Assembly: GCA_029254375.1 (NCBI GenBank)
Contig: JAQWXR010000003.1
Coordinates: 1 to 64,000, forward strand
Direction of reading: 5' to 3'
Origin: Schleiferiaceae bacterium
GTDB lineage: Bacteria; Bacteroidota; Bacteroidia; Flavobacteriales; Schleiferiaceae
DNA length: 64,000 bases
Below the pieces are notes generated by a model. That model was not told where the DNA came from, made no database searches, and was given only the letters and a program-made list of their open reading frames with translations. The translations under genes were made by a program, and so were the position numbers. Below, piece after piece: positions 53,042 through 63,404 of this stretch; the first letter of the stretch is position 1; each line of letters begins with the position of its first letter.

Positions 53042-54040
53042 ATGCGTTTAGCCCTCGTTGGTGCCACCGGAATGGTGGGAGAAGTCATGCAAAGCATTTT
53101 GAAGGAACGAGGATTCCCTCTATCTGAATTTATTCCCGTGGCTTCCGCAAAATCAGCGGGCAAGACGCTCACATGGAATGGACAGCCCTATCTCGTGCGA
53201 ACCCCAGAGGAAGCCTTGGCACTTCAGCCTGATGTGGCCCTTTTCTCCGCAGGAGGTGACACTTCACTCGAATGGGCCCCTCGATTTGCGGCGCAAGGCT
53301 GTTATGTCATTGATAATTCTTCAGCCTGGCGTATGGACCCTTCTATTCCTTTGGTCGTGCCTGAAGTCAATCCAGAGGCTTTGGACATGGATTCTCGCAT
53401 CATAGCCAATCCAAACTGTTCCACCATTCAATTGGTTATGGTTCTCAAGCCGCTTCATCAACGCTTCCCTATCAAGCGCGTCATTGTGAGCACCTACCAA
53501 AGTGTTACAGGCACAGGTAAGGCCGCTGTCGACCAATTGGTTAATGAGCGTCAAGGGATCGAAGGAGCCACAGTATACCCCTATCCCATAGATAAAAATT
53601 GCATTCCTCACTGTGATGTCTTTTTAGACAACGATTACAGCAAAGAGGAAATGAAGCTCAGCCACGAGACCAAAAAAATTCTTTCAGATAACACGGTCCT
53701 GGTATCTGCCACAGCCGTAAGAGTTCCTGTTCAAGGAGGTCACTCCGAAGCCGTGAACATAGAATTTTCGGGCGAGCGCCCTTCGATGGAGGCTGTTCGT
53801 GCGTGCTTGAATGAATTCCCTGGCGTGACGGTTTTAGACAATCCTGCGGCCAACTCTTATCCCATGCCACGTTTTGCAGCGGGGCAAGACGACGTTTTTG
53901 TAGGCCGAATTCGCGAGGATCACAGCCATCCACGAGCAATGCATTGCTGGATTGTGGCAGATAACCTGCGCAAGGGTGCAGCTACCAATGCAGTCCAAAT
54001 CGCCGAAGAATTAATCCGCCAAAAGAAACTTCAGGCGTGA
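53042..54040 (+). CDS. asd: Aspartate-semialdehyde dehydrogenase
   Basis: MRLALVGATGMVGEVMQSIL; IIANPNCSTIQLVMVLKPL; VSTYQSVTGTGKAAVDQL. Confidence 0.97.
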   Translation: MRLALVGATGMVGEVMQSILKERGFPLSEFIPVASAKSAGKTLTWNGQPYLVRTPEEALALQPDVALFSAGGDTSLEWAPRFAAQGCYVIDNSSAWRMDPSIPLVVPEVNPEALDMDSRIIANPNCSTIQLVMVLKPLHQRFPIKRVIVSTYQSVTGTGKAAVDQLVNERQGIEGATVYPYPIDKNCIPHCDVFLDNDYSKEEMKLSHETKKILSDNTVLVSATAVRVPVQGGHSEAVNIEFSGERPSMEAVRACLNEFPGVTVLDNPAANSYPMPRFAAGQDDVFVGRIREDHSHPRAMHCWIVADNLRKGAATNAVQIAEELIRQKKLQA

Positions 54041-54092
54041 TTCTTGTTAAACAATAGAGCGATTCTCGCGTCTAAGTAAAAAATCCAATAGT

Positions 54093-56552
54093 GTGAAATA
54101 CTACATTTTCTTTCTGTTTGCTTTCCTATTTGGGTCCAACACCAGTGCTTTTGCTCAAATGAGCATCCAGGGCCAAGTCGTTGACGGCCAATCCGGAGAG
54201 CCTGTAGTGGCCGCGGTAGTTTCGGCCCTGATTGGTGGCGGCCAAGGACAGCGTCCAACGCCGCAAGTGCTTGGTGTGACGAATACGGAAGGTCAATTCG
54301 AATTTTCCATTCCAGGGACGGCTCGCGGGGTATCCGTAGAGGCTTTTGGTTACAGCCTGAACAGACAACCATGGATTCCAGGAACGACGGATTTGGGTGT
54401 TATTCGTTTGGCTCTAGATGCCAATATTGAATTGGATGAAGCAGATGCAGTAGCCAAAGGGCCCGCTATGCTCAATGGACTTGATCGCAAAGTCTATGAT
54501 GTCGCCGGGGATCTTCAAGTAGCCAGTGGCACCGGGACAGACATCCTGCGTCAAGTGCCCAACGTGACCATGGATATTGATGGTAATGTCGCCCTTCGTG
54601 GAGATGAAAATGTGACTATTCTGATTGATGGTCGCCCTGCTTCGCTCATGGGTTACCAAGGAACCAACGCATTTGACCGTCTTCCCGCGGGCTTGGTCGA
54701 ACGCGTAGAAGTCATTACCAACCCGGGGGCCAAATTTGATGCATCAGGTACCGGCGGCATCATCAATATTGTGACCAAAAAGGGACGCACGATCCCCTTA
54801 AATGGCTCCATTCAGGCGGGAATTGGTACCCGCAACAAATACAATCTTGGTGGAAATGTGTCTATCCCCCTGGGCAACGTTCGCCTGAATGCAAGCATCG
54901 GCGGGGATGATCGACAAATGAGCTCGGGTGGCTATACGTATGGCACCTACCATTACACAGACTCCATCTATAACACCAGCGAAGAATCTACTGGTCTGCG
55001 CCAGAACGTGGGCACAAATGCCCGAATTGGCGTGGATTGGGAAATAGCGAAGAAACATGAAATCGGTTTCTCATTGGGATTCGATCAGGGCAGCGGAGTA
55101 GATTGGGATTCTGCCGTTTTTGTCAACACAGGAAAGGATGGGATTGGGGCAAATGCCATCCAATACACCCGAGAGACCAGTGCTCGCACTAATCAAAATA
55201 TCTCGTTTCGTTATGAACGCAAGTTTTCCGACGAGAATAAAAAATGGACTATTGACCTCAATAACTCCTGGGGGGAAGACCATGATATTGAGGACAGTTA
55301 TTTTACGGTAGACCCCAATTACCCGACGGCCTTTACCTACGGTGCCTACCTCCAACGATTCGATGTTCCAGGGAATTCGTCCCGTGGCAACATTCAAACC
55401 GACGTCGAATGGCCTCTCAATGAAAAAACCCGGGTCGATTTTGGCTGGAGGACCTCCATAAGTAACAATCTGGAAGTTCGAAATGCATCGCAGTTGCTCG
55501 AACCCGTGTCATCGACCTTTATCATGGATACGCTTAGAAGTTTTTTTACGGACATGTCCCAAATCACGCATGCCGGTTATGGAACCTTGGGCTATGTCTT
55601 TTCCCCTAAATGGAAAGGCCAAGTTGGCCTGCGCTACGAAGCCGCCTACATCGACATCGTATTGCGCGATAGTTCCATTCTAAACCGAACTTACCCTGGG
55701 CTGTTCCCGAGCGCTTATCTGACCTACAGCCCAAAACGTGGCCTGGACTTACAAGCCTCTTACTCGATGCGCGTAAACCGACCTGATGGCCGTTGGGGAG
55801 GTAGCCTCAATCCAAACATCGACTACTCTAACCCCAGCGGCTTGCGCAAGGGCAATCCAGATTTGAAGCCAGAATACACTCATTCAGTAGAGATGAGCGC
55901 TGTCCAATTTGGCAAATGGGGATCGGTATCTGGGTCTTTGTATGGTCGTCATACTTTGAACATGATGTCCCGCTATCTAGAAACCTTACCTAGTGGTGTT
56001 CTGATGATGACCTGGCTCAATTTCAACTCTAGGGATAACCTTGGTCTGAGCACCAATGCCATGTTGCGCTTCAACAAATCTATTCAGTTGCAGGCCTCAG
56101 CAGATGCTTTCTATTCGGTCATCAACGGTAGAAATATTGGTTCTAGCCTGATCCAAGGCGGATTTGGCTGGCAAGGCCGGAGTAATTTGATGCTCAACTT
56201 GCCCAAGGAGCAGCAGATTCAAATTACGTTTAATCAATGGGGTGCGGGTCCTACAGGACAAGGCTACCGGCAGGGTATTCAGTTTTGGGATTTGGGCTAT
56301 AAGATTGACCTGATGGATAAACATTGGACCATCTCTGCACGTTTAAGTGATGTGTTTAATCAACGACGTTACCGTTACGATCAATTCACGCCAAGCATCG
56401 ATGTAGAATTTATGCGTCGGCGTGAGAGCCGCATAGGCTTCCTTACCCTCCAATACAATTTCGGCAAGCAAGAAAGAAGCCGCGGGGGTCGTGGGGGACG
56501 CGGGGGCGCCCCAGCAGGTGGAATGGATATGGGTGGAGACCTTGGCTTATAA
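54093..56552 (+). CDS. Outer membrane beta-barrel / TonB-dependent receptor-like protein
   Basis: Carboxypeptidase-like domain, plug RQVPNVTMDIDGNVALRGDENVTILIDGRPASLMGY, long beta-barrel; GTG start. Confidence 0.9.
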   Translation: MKYYIFFLFAFLFGSNTSAFAQMSIQGQVVDGQSGEPVVAAVVSALIGGGQGQRPTPQVLGVTNTEGQFEFSIPGTARGVSVEAFGYSLNRQPWIPGTTDLGVIRLALDANIELDEADAVAKGPAMLNGLDRKVYDVAGDLQVASGTGTDILRQVPNVTMDIDGNVALRGDENVTILIDGRPASLMGYQGTNAFDRLPAGLVERVEVITNPGAKFDASGTGGIINIVTKKGRTIPLNGSIQAGIGTRNKYNLGGNVSIPLGNVRLNASIGGDDRQMSSGGYTYGTYHYTDSIYNTSEESTGLRQNVGTNARIGVDWEIAKKHEIGFSLGFDQGSGVDWDSAVFVNTGKDGIGANAIQYTRETSARTNQNISFRYERKFSDENKKWTIDLNNSWGEDHDIEDSYFTVDPNYPTAFTYGAYLQRFDVPGNSSRGNIQTDVEWPLNEKTRVDFGWRTSISNNLEVRNASQLLEPVSSTFIMDTLRSFFTDMSQITHAGYGTLGYVFSPKWKGQVGLRYEAAYIDIVLRDSSILNRTYPGLFPSAYLTYSPKRGLDLQASYSMRVNRPDGRWGGSLNPNIDYSNPSGLRKGNPDLKPEYTHSVEMSAVQFGKWGSVSGSLYGRHTLNMMSRYLETLPSGVLMMTWLNFNSRDNLGLSTNAMLRFNKSIQLQASADAFYSVINGRNIGSSLIQGGFGWQGRSNLMLNLPKEQQIQITFNQWGAGPTGQGYRQGIQFWDLGYKIDLMDKHWTISARLSDVFNQRRYRYDQFTPSIDVEFMRRRESRIGFLTLQYNFGKQERSRGGRGGRGGAPAGGMDMGGDLGL

Positions 56553-57148
56553 TGTCTAGGATGATCCTGATATCCGCCTTTTGCTCCTTGACATTATTTT
56601 CATGCCAGGGAACCTCAAGTCAGTTAACTCCCATGCCTGAGGACTATATATCTTCTATTGATTCAACTATGGAAACAGCCATTTTAGCCAGCGGATGCTT
56701 TTGGGGCACCGAGTACTTTCTCAAGCGAATCGATGGGGTCGTCAGTACCACCGTCGGCTATACAGGCGGTTTTGTCGAAAATCCTACCTATGAGCAAGTA
56801 TGCTCTAAGCGCACAGGTCATTATGAAGCCGCGGAAGTGATTTATGATCCAAGTAAAACGGATTACGAGACTGTTCTTCGAATGTTCTTCGAAACGCATG
56901 ATCCTACCCAAGTCAATGGACAGGGACCAGACATCGGCCCACAGTATCGAAGTGCTGTTTTCTATCTAAACGAAGTTCAAAAAGCGACCGCTGAAAAGCT
57001 CATGGCATTGCTACGAGCAAAAGGCTATATGGTTGCCACAGAATTGCTGCCCGCATCGGTCTTTTATTCTGCAGAAAACTACCACCAAGACTACTATGAC
57101 ATTAAGGGAGGCAGCCCCTATTGCCATGGCTACCGAGCGCTGTTTTAA
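56552..57148 (+). CDS. msrA: Peptide-methionine (S)-S-oxide reductase, predicted lipoprotein
   Basis: ETAILASGCFWGTEYFLKRIDGVVSTTVGYTGG; FFETHDPTQVNGQGPDIGPQYRSAVF; N-term lipobox TLFSCQG. Confidence 0.95.
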   Translation: MSRMILISAFCSLTLFSCQGTSSQLTPMPEDYISSIDSTMETAILASGCFWGTEYFLKRIDGVVSTTVGYTGGFVENPTYEQVCSKRTGHYEAAEVIYDPSKTDYETVLRMFFETHDPTQVNGQGPDIGPQYRSAVFYLNEVQKATAEKLMALLRAKGYMVATELLPASVFYSAENYHQDYYDIKGGSPYCHGYRALF

Positions 57149-57224
57149 TCGTTAGAATACTTGTTGAAAACTCCATCTAGCATGGATTCAAACTACATGC
57201 GTTCGAATGTATCTTGAGCACTCG

Positions 57225-58283
57225 ATGCCGAATTTACACTATACTCTTGAGCGCCACATCTTCCACCTTCTTTTTCAAGAAGATAGTGTAGATGTGCCTG
57301 GCTTTGGTCGGCTTGAAGCTCAGCGTTTTGGTGCAGAAATTCAGCTGCAGTCAGGGCTGTTTCTTCCTCCGGCACGCCGTTTGAGTTTTAGCCCGGTGGC
57401 GGGGAAAAGTGAGGTGCTCATCAACCACCTTAGCCGTTTTGAAGGTTTACGCGCTGATGAAGCACGCAGTGCTATTGTCCATGAAGTCAATTCATGGAAC
57501 CGCCAATTGCTTGAAGGAAAGCGCTTGCGTCTAGACGGCCTCGGCTCCTTCTCAAAAACTGGATTGCAATGGGTATTCCAAGCGTCCATTGAAGCAAACT
57601 TTTTACCGGAAGCTTATGGCTTGCCCATATTCCGAGTAACACCCCTTTCTCAGCGTCAAAGCCCCAGTCAACAGATTGCCGCCCCCTTGGCCCTTCCACA
57701 AGTTCGCCAACGCAGAGAACAGTGGTTAGCCCCTCTTCGCACGGCAGCGATGGTTACCGGCGTAATCACCCTTTTAGCTTTAGGTACCACTAAATCCGAT
57801 TTTCGTGATTTCGCCCAAAATGCCTCCTTTCAGCTTCAATGGGACCACCTCACTGAGCAGGTTACATCGTGGTTAGACCGCGGCCCTGCAGTGGTAGCGG
57901 TAAAAGATGAATTCGGCGCTCAAGTCGCACCTGAAATCCCCTTCCTGCAAGAAGAACTGCCCTCAGCCATAGAAAGCAGTATTAACCCAGCAATTGAAAA
58001 CGTTGTCCCTGCTCCAAATGAGCCAAGCAGCCCCGTAGCCAAGCCCAAACCTAGCGTGACCAGCGAATCGTACGCCTTGGTTGTTGGCGCTTTTTCTGAC
58101 ATTCAAAATGCCCGCCGTCTCGTTGCACAATTGAAAGAGGCAGGCTATCCAGCCAAGATGGTTTCGGGCAACGTCGGATTGACCAAAGTGGCCCTTCGTA
58201 CTTATGCCAATCGCGATGCAGCTAATGCAGCAAAAGAAGAGGCTAAGACGGCCTTTCCAGCGGTATGGATTTATAGCGAATGA
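57225..58283 (+). CDS. SPOR domain-containing protein with N-terminal HU/CCDC81-like domain
   Basis: VDVPGFGRLEAQRFGAEI...FLPPARRLSFSP; C-term SYALVVGAFSDIQNARRLVAQLKEAGYPAKMV. Confidence 0.85.
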   Translation: MPNLHYTLERHIFHLLFQEDSVDVPGFGRLEAQRFGAEIQLQSGLFLPPARRLSFSPVAGKSEVLINHLSRFEGLRADEARSAIVHEVNSWNRQLLEGKRLRLDGLGSFSKTGLQWVFQASIEANFLPEAYGLPIFRVTPLSQRQSPSQQIAAPLALPQVRQRREQWLAPLRTAAMVTGVITLLALGTTKSDFRDFAQNASFQLQWDHLTEQVTSWLDRGPAVVAVKDEFGAQVAPEIPFLQEELPSAIESSINPAIENVVPAPNEPSSPVAKPKPSVTSESYALVVGAFSDIQNARRLVAQLKEAGYPAKMVSGNVGLTKVALRTYANRDAANAAKEEAKTAFPAVWIYSE

Positions 58284-58801
58284 AGCAGAAACCCGCCTCA
58301 GAGTCCCTTTCCGTCATGACGGAAATAGTTCTTCCGAACGACACAAACAATTTGAATAATCTTTTTGGAGGCCAACTATTGAGTTGGATGGATCGTTGCG
58401 CGGCCATTTCGGCCCATCGACATTGCCGTCGGACTGTCGTTACCGCTACCGTGAATCACGTTTCCTTTAAGCAAGCCATTCCTCAAGGAGCCATTGTCAC
58501 GATGGAGGCCAAGATTAGCCGCTCCTTCACTTCGTCTATGGAGATTTTTGTGGACGTCTTTACTGAAGACCAACGTGGAACCGGGGAACGCACAAAATGC
58601 AATGAGGCGATTTACACCTTTGTCGCTGTAGATCAATTAGGAAATCCAATTGAGGTTCCTTCTGTGCTTGCGATAAGTGACCTCGAAAAAACCCGATTCG
58701 ATGGAGCCCTTCGTCGACGCCAATTGGCTTTAATTCTTTCAGGAAAGATGAAACCCGAAGATGCCACGGAGTTGAAGGCCCTTTTCTTTCCTCCAGCCTA
58801 A
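58280..58801 (+). CDS. Acyl-CoA thioesterase (hotdog fold)
   Basis: TEIVLPNDTNNLNNLFGGQLLSWMDRCAAISAHRHCRRTVVTATVNHVSF. Confidence 0.92.
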   Translation: MKQKPASESLSVMTEIVLPNDTNNLNNLFGGQLLSWMDRCAAISAHRHCRRTVVTATVNHVSFKQAIPQGAIVTMEAKISRSFTSSMEIFVDVFTEDQRGTGERTKCNEAIYTFVAVDQLGNPIEVPSVLAISDLEKTRFDGALRRRQLALILSGKMKPEDATELKALFFPPA

Positions 58802-58804
58802 GGG

Positions 58805-59725
58805 CTATTGGCCTCCCCAGAAGGAGCTAGAAAATGCCGCAGCCAGAAGGCTGATATCTAACAGACGGATCATCCAACTTTTTTTCATGTAGGACTGTAG
58901 GTTCACCATATGAGGTGCTGCAAATACCACTAGAATTGCCGCCGCATTAGATTCTGGCCCCTGCCAGGTATATAATGAGAGCGCCCAAAGAATTCCAATC
59001 CAACTCAGCATTAAGCCTCTACGCTTGGCCTTTTTAGCACTCGTTTGAGCCCGAAAAGTCTCTCCCAAGGCAAGCACGAGCCAAATCCCAATTACCCACC
59101 ATCCCAGCGAGGGCCATTCGTTCACGCCCCAAAATGAATTTAAAGGGACGAAATAGGAGCCTATACTTTGGTTCGTTAGCCCCAAAATGAGGAAGAATAT
59201 GGTTACGCCAATGGCCCATGCCGCCACAATCTGACCATAAATCTTCGCTGATTGTCGTGGATTCTCATTTCGAAGGGCCCACAACGCGGGAAATACTGCG
59301 GACCACCATGCGAGTGAGAAGAGTCCAAGCGACGCAGAATAAAGTCCCAAGTTAGTTCTAGCAATGAGGCCGTTTTTGCGCTCATCTCCTAATTCATAGG
59401 CCATCGCCAACCACACCGAAACGATGACACTCGTCCCAACCGACCCCAATGAGATGCCGTTTGGATGGGTGGCCATAAGCAAGACAAACCAATACCAGCC
59501 TAACACGTAATTCCTACTGAGATAGCCACTTCGGTAGACCAAAACTACGTTGATAAACCAAGCAGCTAGACCAGTGCAGGCAGGAACCAGCCAGCGTGAA
59601 ACCTGATTAATTTCGGACGCCGCGAAAAAGAAATTAAACACCGCAGTGAGTCCTGCCGTTCCCGCAAAGAGAACCACCGCAATGCCCGGGTGAGGATTTC
59701 TGAAAATATGACTTGCTTGGCGCAC
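58805..59725 (-). CDS. DUF6427-like integral membrane protein
   Basis: Multi-TM protein divergent from a small DUF6341-like gene, a familiar Bacteroidota pair; GTG start. Confidence 0.65.
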   Translation of the reverse strand: MRQASHIFRNPHPGIAVVLFAGTAGLTAVFNFFFAASEINQVSRWLVPACTGLAAWFINVVLVYRSGYLSRNYVLGWYWFVLLMATHPNGISLGSVGTSVIVSVWLAMAYELGDERKNGLIARTNLGLYSASLGLFSLAWWSAVFPALWALRNENPRQSAKIYGQIVAAWAIGVTIFFLILGLTNQSIGSYFVPLNSFWGVNEWPSLGWWVIGIWLVLALGETFRAQTSAKKAKRRGLMLSWIGILWALSLYTWQGPESNAAAILVVFAAPHMVNLQSYMKKSWMIRLLDISLLAAAFSSSFWGGQ

Positions 59726-59734
59726 GCTATAGTG

Positions 59735-59742
59735 TAAATTTG
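59735..59742 (+). promoter_or_regulatory. TAAATTTG -7-type element
   Basis: TAnnTTTG with TTG 19 nt upstream; precedes ATG 59764. Confidence 0.5.
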
Positions 59743-59763
59743 CTCAAAATTAATTGGACTCTT

Positions 59764-59934
59764 ATGCCCCTCCGTTCGTTTTTTGAAGGCCTTGGTGATT
59801 TTCTTGAGTGGACCTTCCAACTTCTTCCCTTTATAGGCAATGCAGCCAACTACGTATTCATGGCAACTATTGCTGGATTAGGGATTTACTGGATTATCCA
59901 AATGCGCAAGCACCAGAAAACGGGCGAAAATTAA
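59764..59934 (+). CDS. Small DUF6341-like membrane protein
   Basis: MPLRSFFEGLGDFLEWTFQLLPFIGNAANYVFMATIAGLGIYWIIQMRKHQKTGEN. Confidence 0.7.
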   Translation: MPLRSFFEGLGDFLEWTFQLLPFIGNAANYVFMATIAGLGIYWIIQMRKHQKTGEN

Positions 59935-59958
59935 TCGTCTCCATTCGATCAATGGTCT

Positions 59959-59987
59959 AAAGCCGCCTTCTTACAGGCGGCTTTTTT
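59959..59987. terminator. Intrinsic terminator between convergent genes
   Basis: AAAGCCGCC...GGCGGCTTTTTTA. Confidence 0.88.
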
Positions 59988-60005
59988 ATTACCCTGCAGC
60001 GGTCT

Positions 60006-61289
60006 TTATTGCAATCCAAGATCTACCCCAATGTCATTTCGACGGTAGGCTCCATCAAATTGGATTTGATCCAATCGCTCATAGGCTTTGGCTAAGGCCT
60101 CACTTGGATCCGCGGCCATTCCTGTAGCGCAAAGGACACGGCCCCCATGACTGAGAATCTGCCCTTGTTCCTCCTTCGTTCCCGCTTGAAAAATCAAGAC
60201 CCCTTCCACTTCGTTGTCTAGCCCGCTAATTGGTTTTCCTTTTTCATACGCTTCAGGATAGCCCCCGGAGACTTGCATCACGGCACAGGCGGACATCGCC
60301 GACTGGGCCATTGGGCGAGTGAGCAATTTCTTCGAAGCGGCATCGATAAATAAAGGGATGAGATCTTCATCCACTCTCGGTATCACTACTTCCGTTTCTG
60401 GATCCCCCATGCGGCAATTGTATTCAATCACTTTTATCCCTTTGGCGGTGTGAATCAAGCCGAAGAAAATAAAGCCAACATAGTCTAATTTTTCATGCGC
60501 CAATCCACGAATGGTAGGGACAATGATTTTGGATAATACCTCCTTTTTTACCGCAGCATTCATAAAGGGGACAGGGGAAACTGCCCCCATGCCTCCGGTA
60601 TTAAGCCCTTGATCTCCTTCTCCAATGCGTTTGTAATCCTTCGCTTCAGGCATGAGCATAAAGTCCTTCCCATCCGTCAATACAAAGACGGAGAACTCAA
60701 TGCCCTCGAGAAACTCCTCTACAACGACACGGGATGACGCCGCGCCAAATTTGGCTTGCCCTAGCATCGCGTCCATTTCATGCAAAGCATCCGCCAGATT
60801 GTCCAAAATCAACACCCCCTTGCCTGCCGCCAATCCATCGGCTTTGAGAACATAGGGGCCGTCAATGGTGCTGAGGTAGTCCTTCCCCTCGTCTAGTTGG
60901 TCGGCTGTAAACGTTCGATGGGCTGCCGTAGGAATGCCATGGCGGCGCATAAATTCTTTCGAGAAATCTTTTGACCCTTCTAGCTGGGCTGCTTCTTTCT
61001 TGGGGCCAATCACATGGATGTGTGATAGTTCCGGGCTTTCTGAAAAATAGTCCGCCAAGCCATCCACTAGCGGATCCTCTGGGCCGATCACCACCATATG
61101 GATGTTCTCCGCGGTGCAAAAATGTGCTAGGGCATGGCGGTCTTTCCAATCTACTGAAACACAGTTCCCATAGGCCTTCATTCCTGGATTTCCTGGAGCG
61201 ATAAATAGGCTTTCCACCATGGGCGATTGAGCCATTTTCCATGCTAGAGCAGATTCACGGCCACCAGAGCCAAGGAGTAATACATTCAT
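60006..61289 (-). CDS. purD: Phosphoribosylamine--glycine ligase
   Basis: MNVLLLGSGGRESALAWKMAQSP; LKADGLAAGKGVLI; EYNCRMGDPETEVVIPR. Start trimmed from a TTG. Confidence 0.97.
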   Translation of the reverse strand: MNVLLLGSGGRESALAWKMAQSPMVESLFIAPGNPGMKAYGNCVSVDWKDRHALAHFCTAENIHMVVIGPEDPLVDGLADYFSESPELSHIHVIGPKKEAAQLEGSKDFSKEFMRRHGIPTAAHRTFTADQLDEGKDYLSTIDGPYVLKADGLAAGKGVLILDNLADALHEMDAMLGQAKFGAASSRVVVEEFLEGIEFSVFVLTDGKDFMLMPEAKDYKRIGEGDQGLNTGGMGAVSPVPFMNAAVKKEVLSKIIVPTIRGLAHEKLDYVGFIFFGLIHTAKGIKVIEYNCRMGDPETEVVIPRVDEDLIPLFIDAASKKLLTRPMAQSAMSACAVMQVSGGYPEAYEKGKPISGLDNEVEGVLIFQAGTKEEQGQILSHGGRVLCATGMAADPSEALAKAYERLDQIQFDGAYRRNDIGVDLGLQ

Positions 61290-61419
61290 TTTCGTAGGAT
61301 TTGATGCCAAAAGTACAACCCTGTAATTGCTTGATCCGGTTGTAAACGATTATAAACGTTTAAATCAAATCCCCTTGGCCTCTTGGCCTTGCATCGAAAG
61401 CCCTTCGTACCTTCTCCCC

Positions 61420-63333
61420 ATGGAATCCATACACCTAAGTACCCTGGATATAAGCATCATTGTATCGGCATTAGCCGGGATAATCGCTCTTGGCCTTTGG
61501 GCAGGCCGTTCAACCGAAAAATCTTTGGAAGGCTACTTCCTTGGCGGTCGAAACTTGCCTTGGGCATTAGCAGGGCTTTCCATGGTGGCAACCACATTCG
61601 CGGCGGACACCCCGCTTGCTGTAACAGAGATTGTCGCAATGGACGGGATAAGCGGAAACTGGCTTTGGTGGAATTTGCTTGCGGGCGGCATGCTCACGGC
61701 GGTGGTCTTTGCGCCATTGTGGCGCCGCGCCGGTGTTGTCACCGAAGCCGAACTCATCGAGCTACGTTACCATGGAAAACCTGCTTTATGGCTTCGGGTT
61801 TTTCGTGCACTTTACTTGGGTCTTTTCATTAATCTCTTAATCCTAGGCTGGGTGCATGTTGCCATGACCTCTGTCCTCGAAGGACTCTTTGGGCTGCCTC
61901 CATCCACCGCCTTTTGGCTCACCACCGGCTTGACTGTTTTGGTTGCTATGTACGCGGCCAGCAGCGGCCTTTTTGGTGTTGTATTGACCGATGCGGTCCA
62001 GTTTGTGCTTGCTATGGCGGGTTCAATCGCTCTGGCGGTATTCGTCATTCAATCTCCCGAAGTAGGCGGCTTAGAAGGCTTACAGGCTGCTTTACCCGCT
62101 TCCAGTTTGGACTTTTTTCCGCGTATTGACTCTACTGGCAGCGGCACTGGCTTGGCGATCGGTGTAGGGGCCTTCTTTGCCTATTTCGGGATGATGTGGT
62201 GGAGTGCTTGGTACCCGGGTGCAGAGCCTGGCGGTGGCGGCTATATAGCCCAGCGTGTCATGAGTACAAAAGATGAATCCCATGCCGTGGGTGCGACGCT
62301 CTTTTTCAATTTTGCCCATTATGCCCTGCGCCCTTGGCCCTGGATATTAGTTGGACTGGCAGCGATTACCCTGTTTCAGCTACCCAATCAGGTGCCTGTC
62401 GAGTTGCAGTCCGCATTGTCGGAAGTTCAAGCCATGGAGGGATATCAGCCCAAATGGCTCGTGGGAGAGGCCGCACCGAAGGATCTTCCCTCGGCCACAA
62501 AAGTACTCGTCGTTCGCGAAGGTTTGCGTCAGGCTGCCCAGGATAGCCCTGCCCTTGCGGAGGCCCTCAAATATCACATAGACCCTCGATTCGGCTATAT
62601 TTTTGCCATGAAGCACTACCTCCCCGCTGGATGGATGGGCCTGATGCTCGTGGCCTTCTTTAGTGCCTACATGAGTACGATTTCTACTCAGCTTAATTGG
62701 GGCGCTTCCTATCTCATGAATGACGTTTGGTTGCGCTTGGCAAAGGATACGCCTTCCGGCCGGATCATTGTTCGAAGAAGCTTTGGTTTGGTTCTGGTAC
62801 TGGCTGCCATAAGCTTGATCGTATCGACCCAAATTCACAGTATCAAAAGCGTCTGGCTCTTTATCATGGAATGTGGGGCAGGCCTTGGACTTGTGCTGAT
62901 CCTCCGGTGGTTTTGGGGGCGCATCAATGCCTATGTCGAGATTACCGCCACCTTAGCCCCTTTTCTTGGCTACACTTTGGCGCGAAGTGAATGGCTGTCC
63001 GAAAATCTGAGCACCTTCCCAAATTCGTTCTTTTTTACCGTCGGCTTTACCACTTTGGCTTGGCTGACCGTCCTTTTTCTCACCAAACCTTCCGAGGCTT
63101 GGCCCGGATTTAAGGAGCGTATTTATGCCAAAGGATTGACCTCCCTTCGCGTACTTCTTGCTAGATGGATACTCGCCGTGGTAGCCGCATATAGCCTCTT
63201 ATTTTCTCTCGGTAGTTTCTTGTTGCACGCGAGTACTGAATGGCTTTGGTACGGGCTTTCCTTCCTAATTTCAGGGCTTCTACTCTTGCTTAGCTTCCGA
63301 ATTAAGACGCTTTCACGGATGTTGAAGGGTTGA
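61420..63333 (+). CDS. Sodium:solute symporter family protein
   Basis: GRSTEKSLEGYFLGGRNLPWALAGLSMVATTFAADTPLAVTE; multiple TM segments; start trimmed. Confidence 0.93.
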   Translation: MESIHLSTLDISIIVSALAGIIALGLWAGRSTEKSLEGYFLGGRNLPWALAGLSMVATTFAADTPLAVTEIVAMDGISGNWLWWNLLAGGMLTAVVFAPLWRRAGVVTEAELIELRYHGKPALWLRVFRALYLGLFINLLILGWVHVAMTSVLEGLFGLPPSTAFWLTTGLTVLVAMYAASSGLFGVVLTDAVQFVLAMAGSIALAVFVIQSPEVGGLEGLQAALPASSLDFFPRIDSTGSGTGLAIGVGAFFAYFGMMWWSAWYPGAEPGGGGYIAQRVMSTKDESHAVGATLFFNFAHYALRPWPWILVGLAAITLFQLPNQVPVELQSALSEVQAMEGYQPKWLVGEAAPKDLPSATKVLVVREGLRQAAQDSPALAEALKYHIDPRFGYIFAMKHYLPAGWMGLMLVAFFSAYMSTISTQLNWGASYLMNDVWLRLAKDTPSGRIIVRRSFGLVLVLAAISLIVSTQIHSIKSVWLFIMECGAGLGLVLILRWFWGRINAYVEITATLAPFLGYTLARSEWLSENLSTFPNSFFFTVGFTTLAWLTVLFLTKPSEAWPGFKERIYAKGLTSLRVLLARWILAVVAAYSLLFSLGSFLLHASTEWLWYGLSFLISGLLLLLSFRIKTLSRMLKG

Positions 63334-63345
63334 AGGGTTGAAGGG
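63322..63345. repeat. Tandem octamer (TTGAAGGG)x3 spanning the symporter stop codon
   Basis: TTGAAGGG TTGAAGGG TTGAAGGG; TGA stop at 63331-63333 lies in the second copy. Confidence 0.95.
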
Positions 63346-63404
63346 TATGAGATTTGAACCAAAGCTTGGTTTTGATGTTTTATCCAAATGGAAAAACAGA
63401 ACGT

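Noticed and set aside
52954-53172. N-terminal extension of the 802-aa ORF into asd
   Set aside because: It would overlap the divergent asd gene and its promoter; an internal ATG at 52953 begins a good signal peptide.
61335-61365. TAAACGATTATAAACGTTTA dyad upstream of the symporter
   Set aside because: Could be an operator, but short and AT-rich; not strong enough without comparative data.
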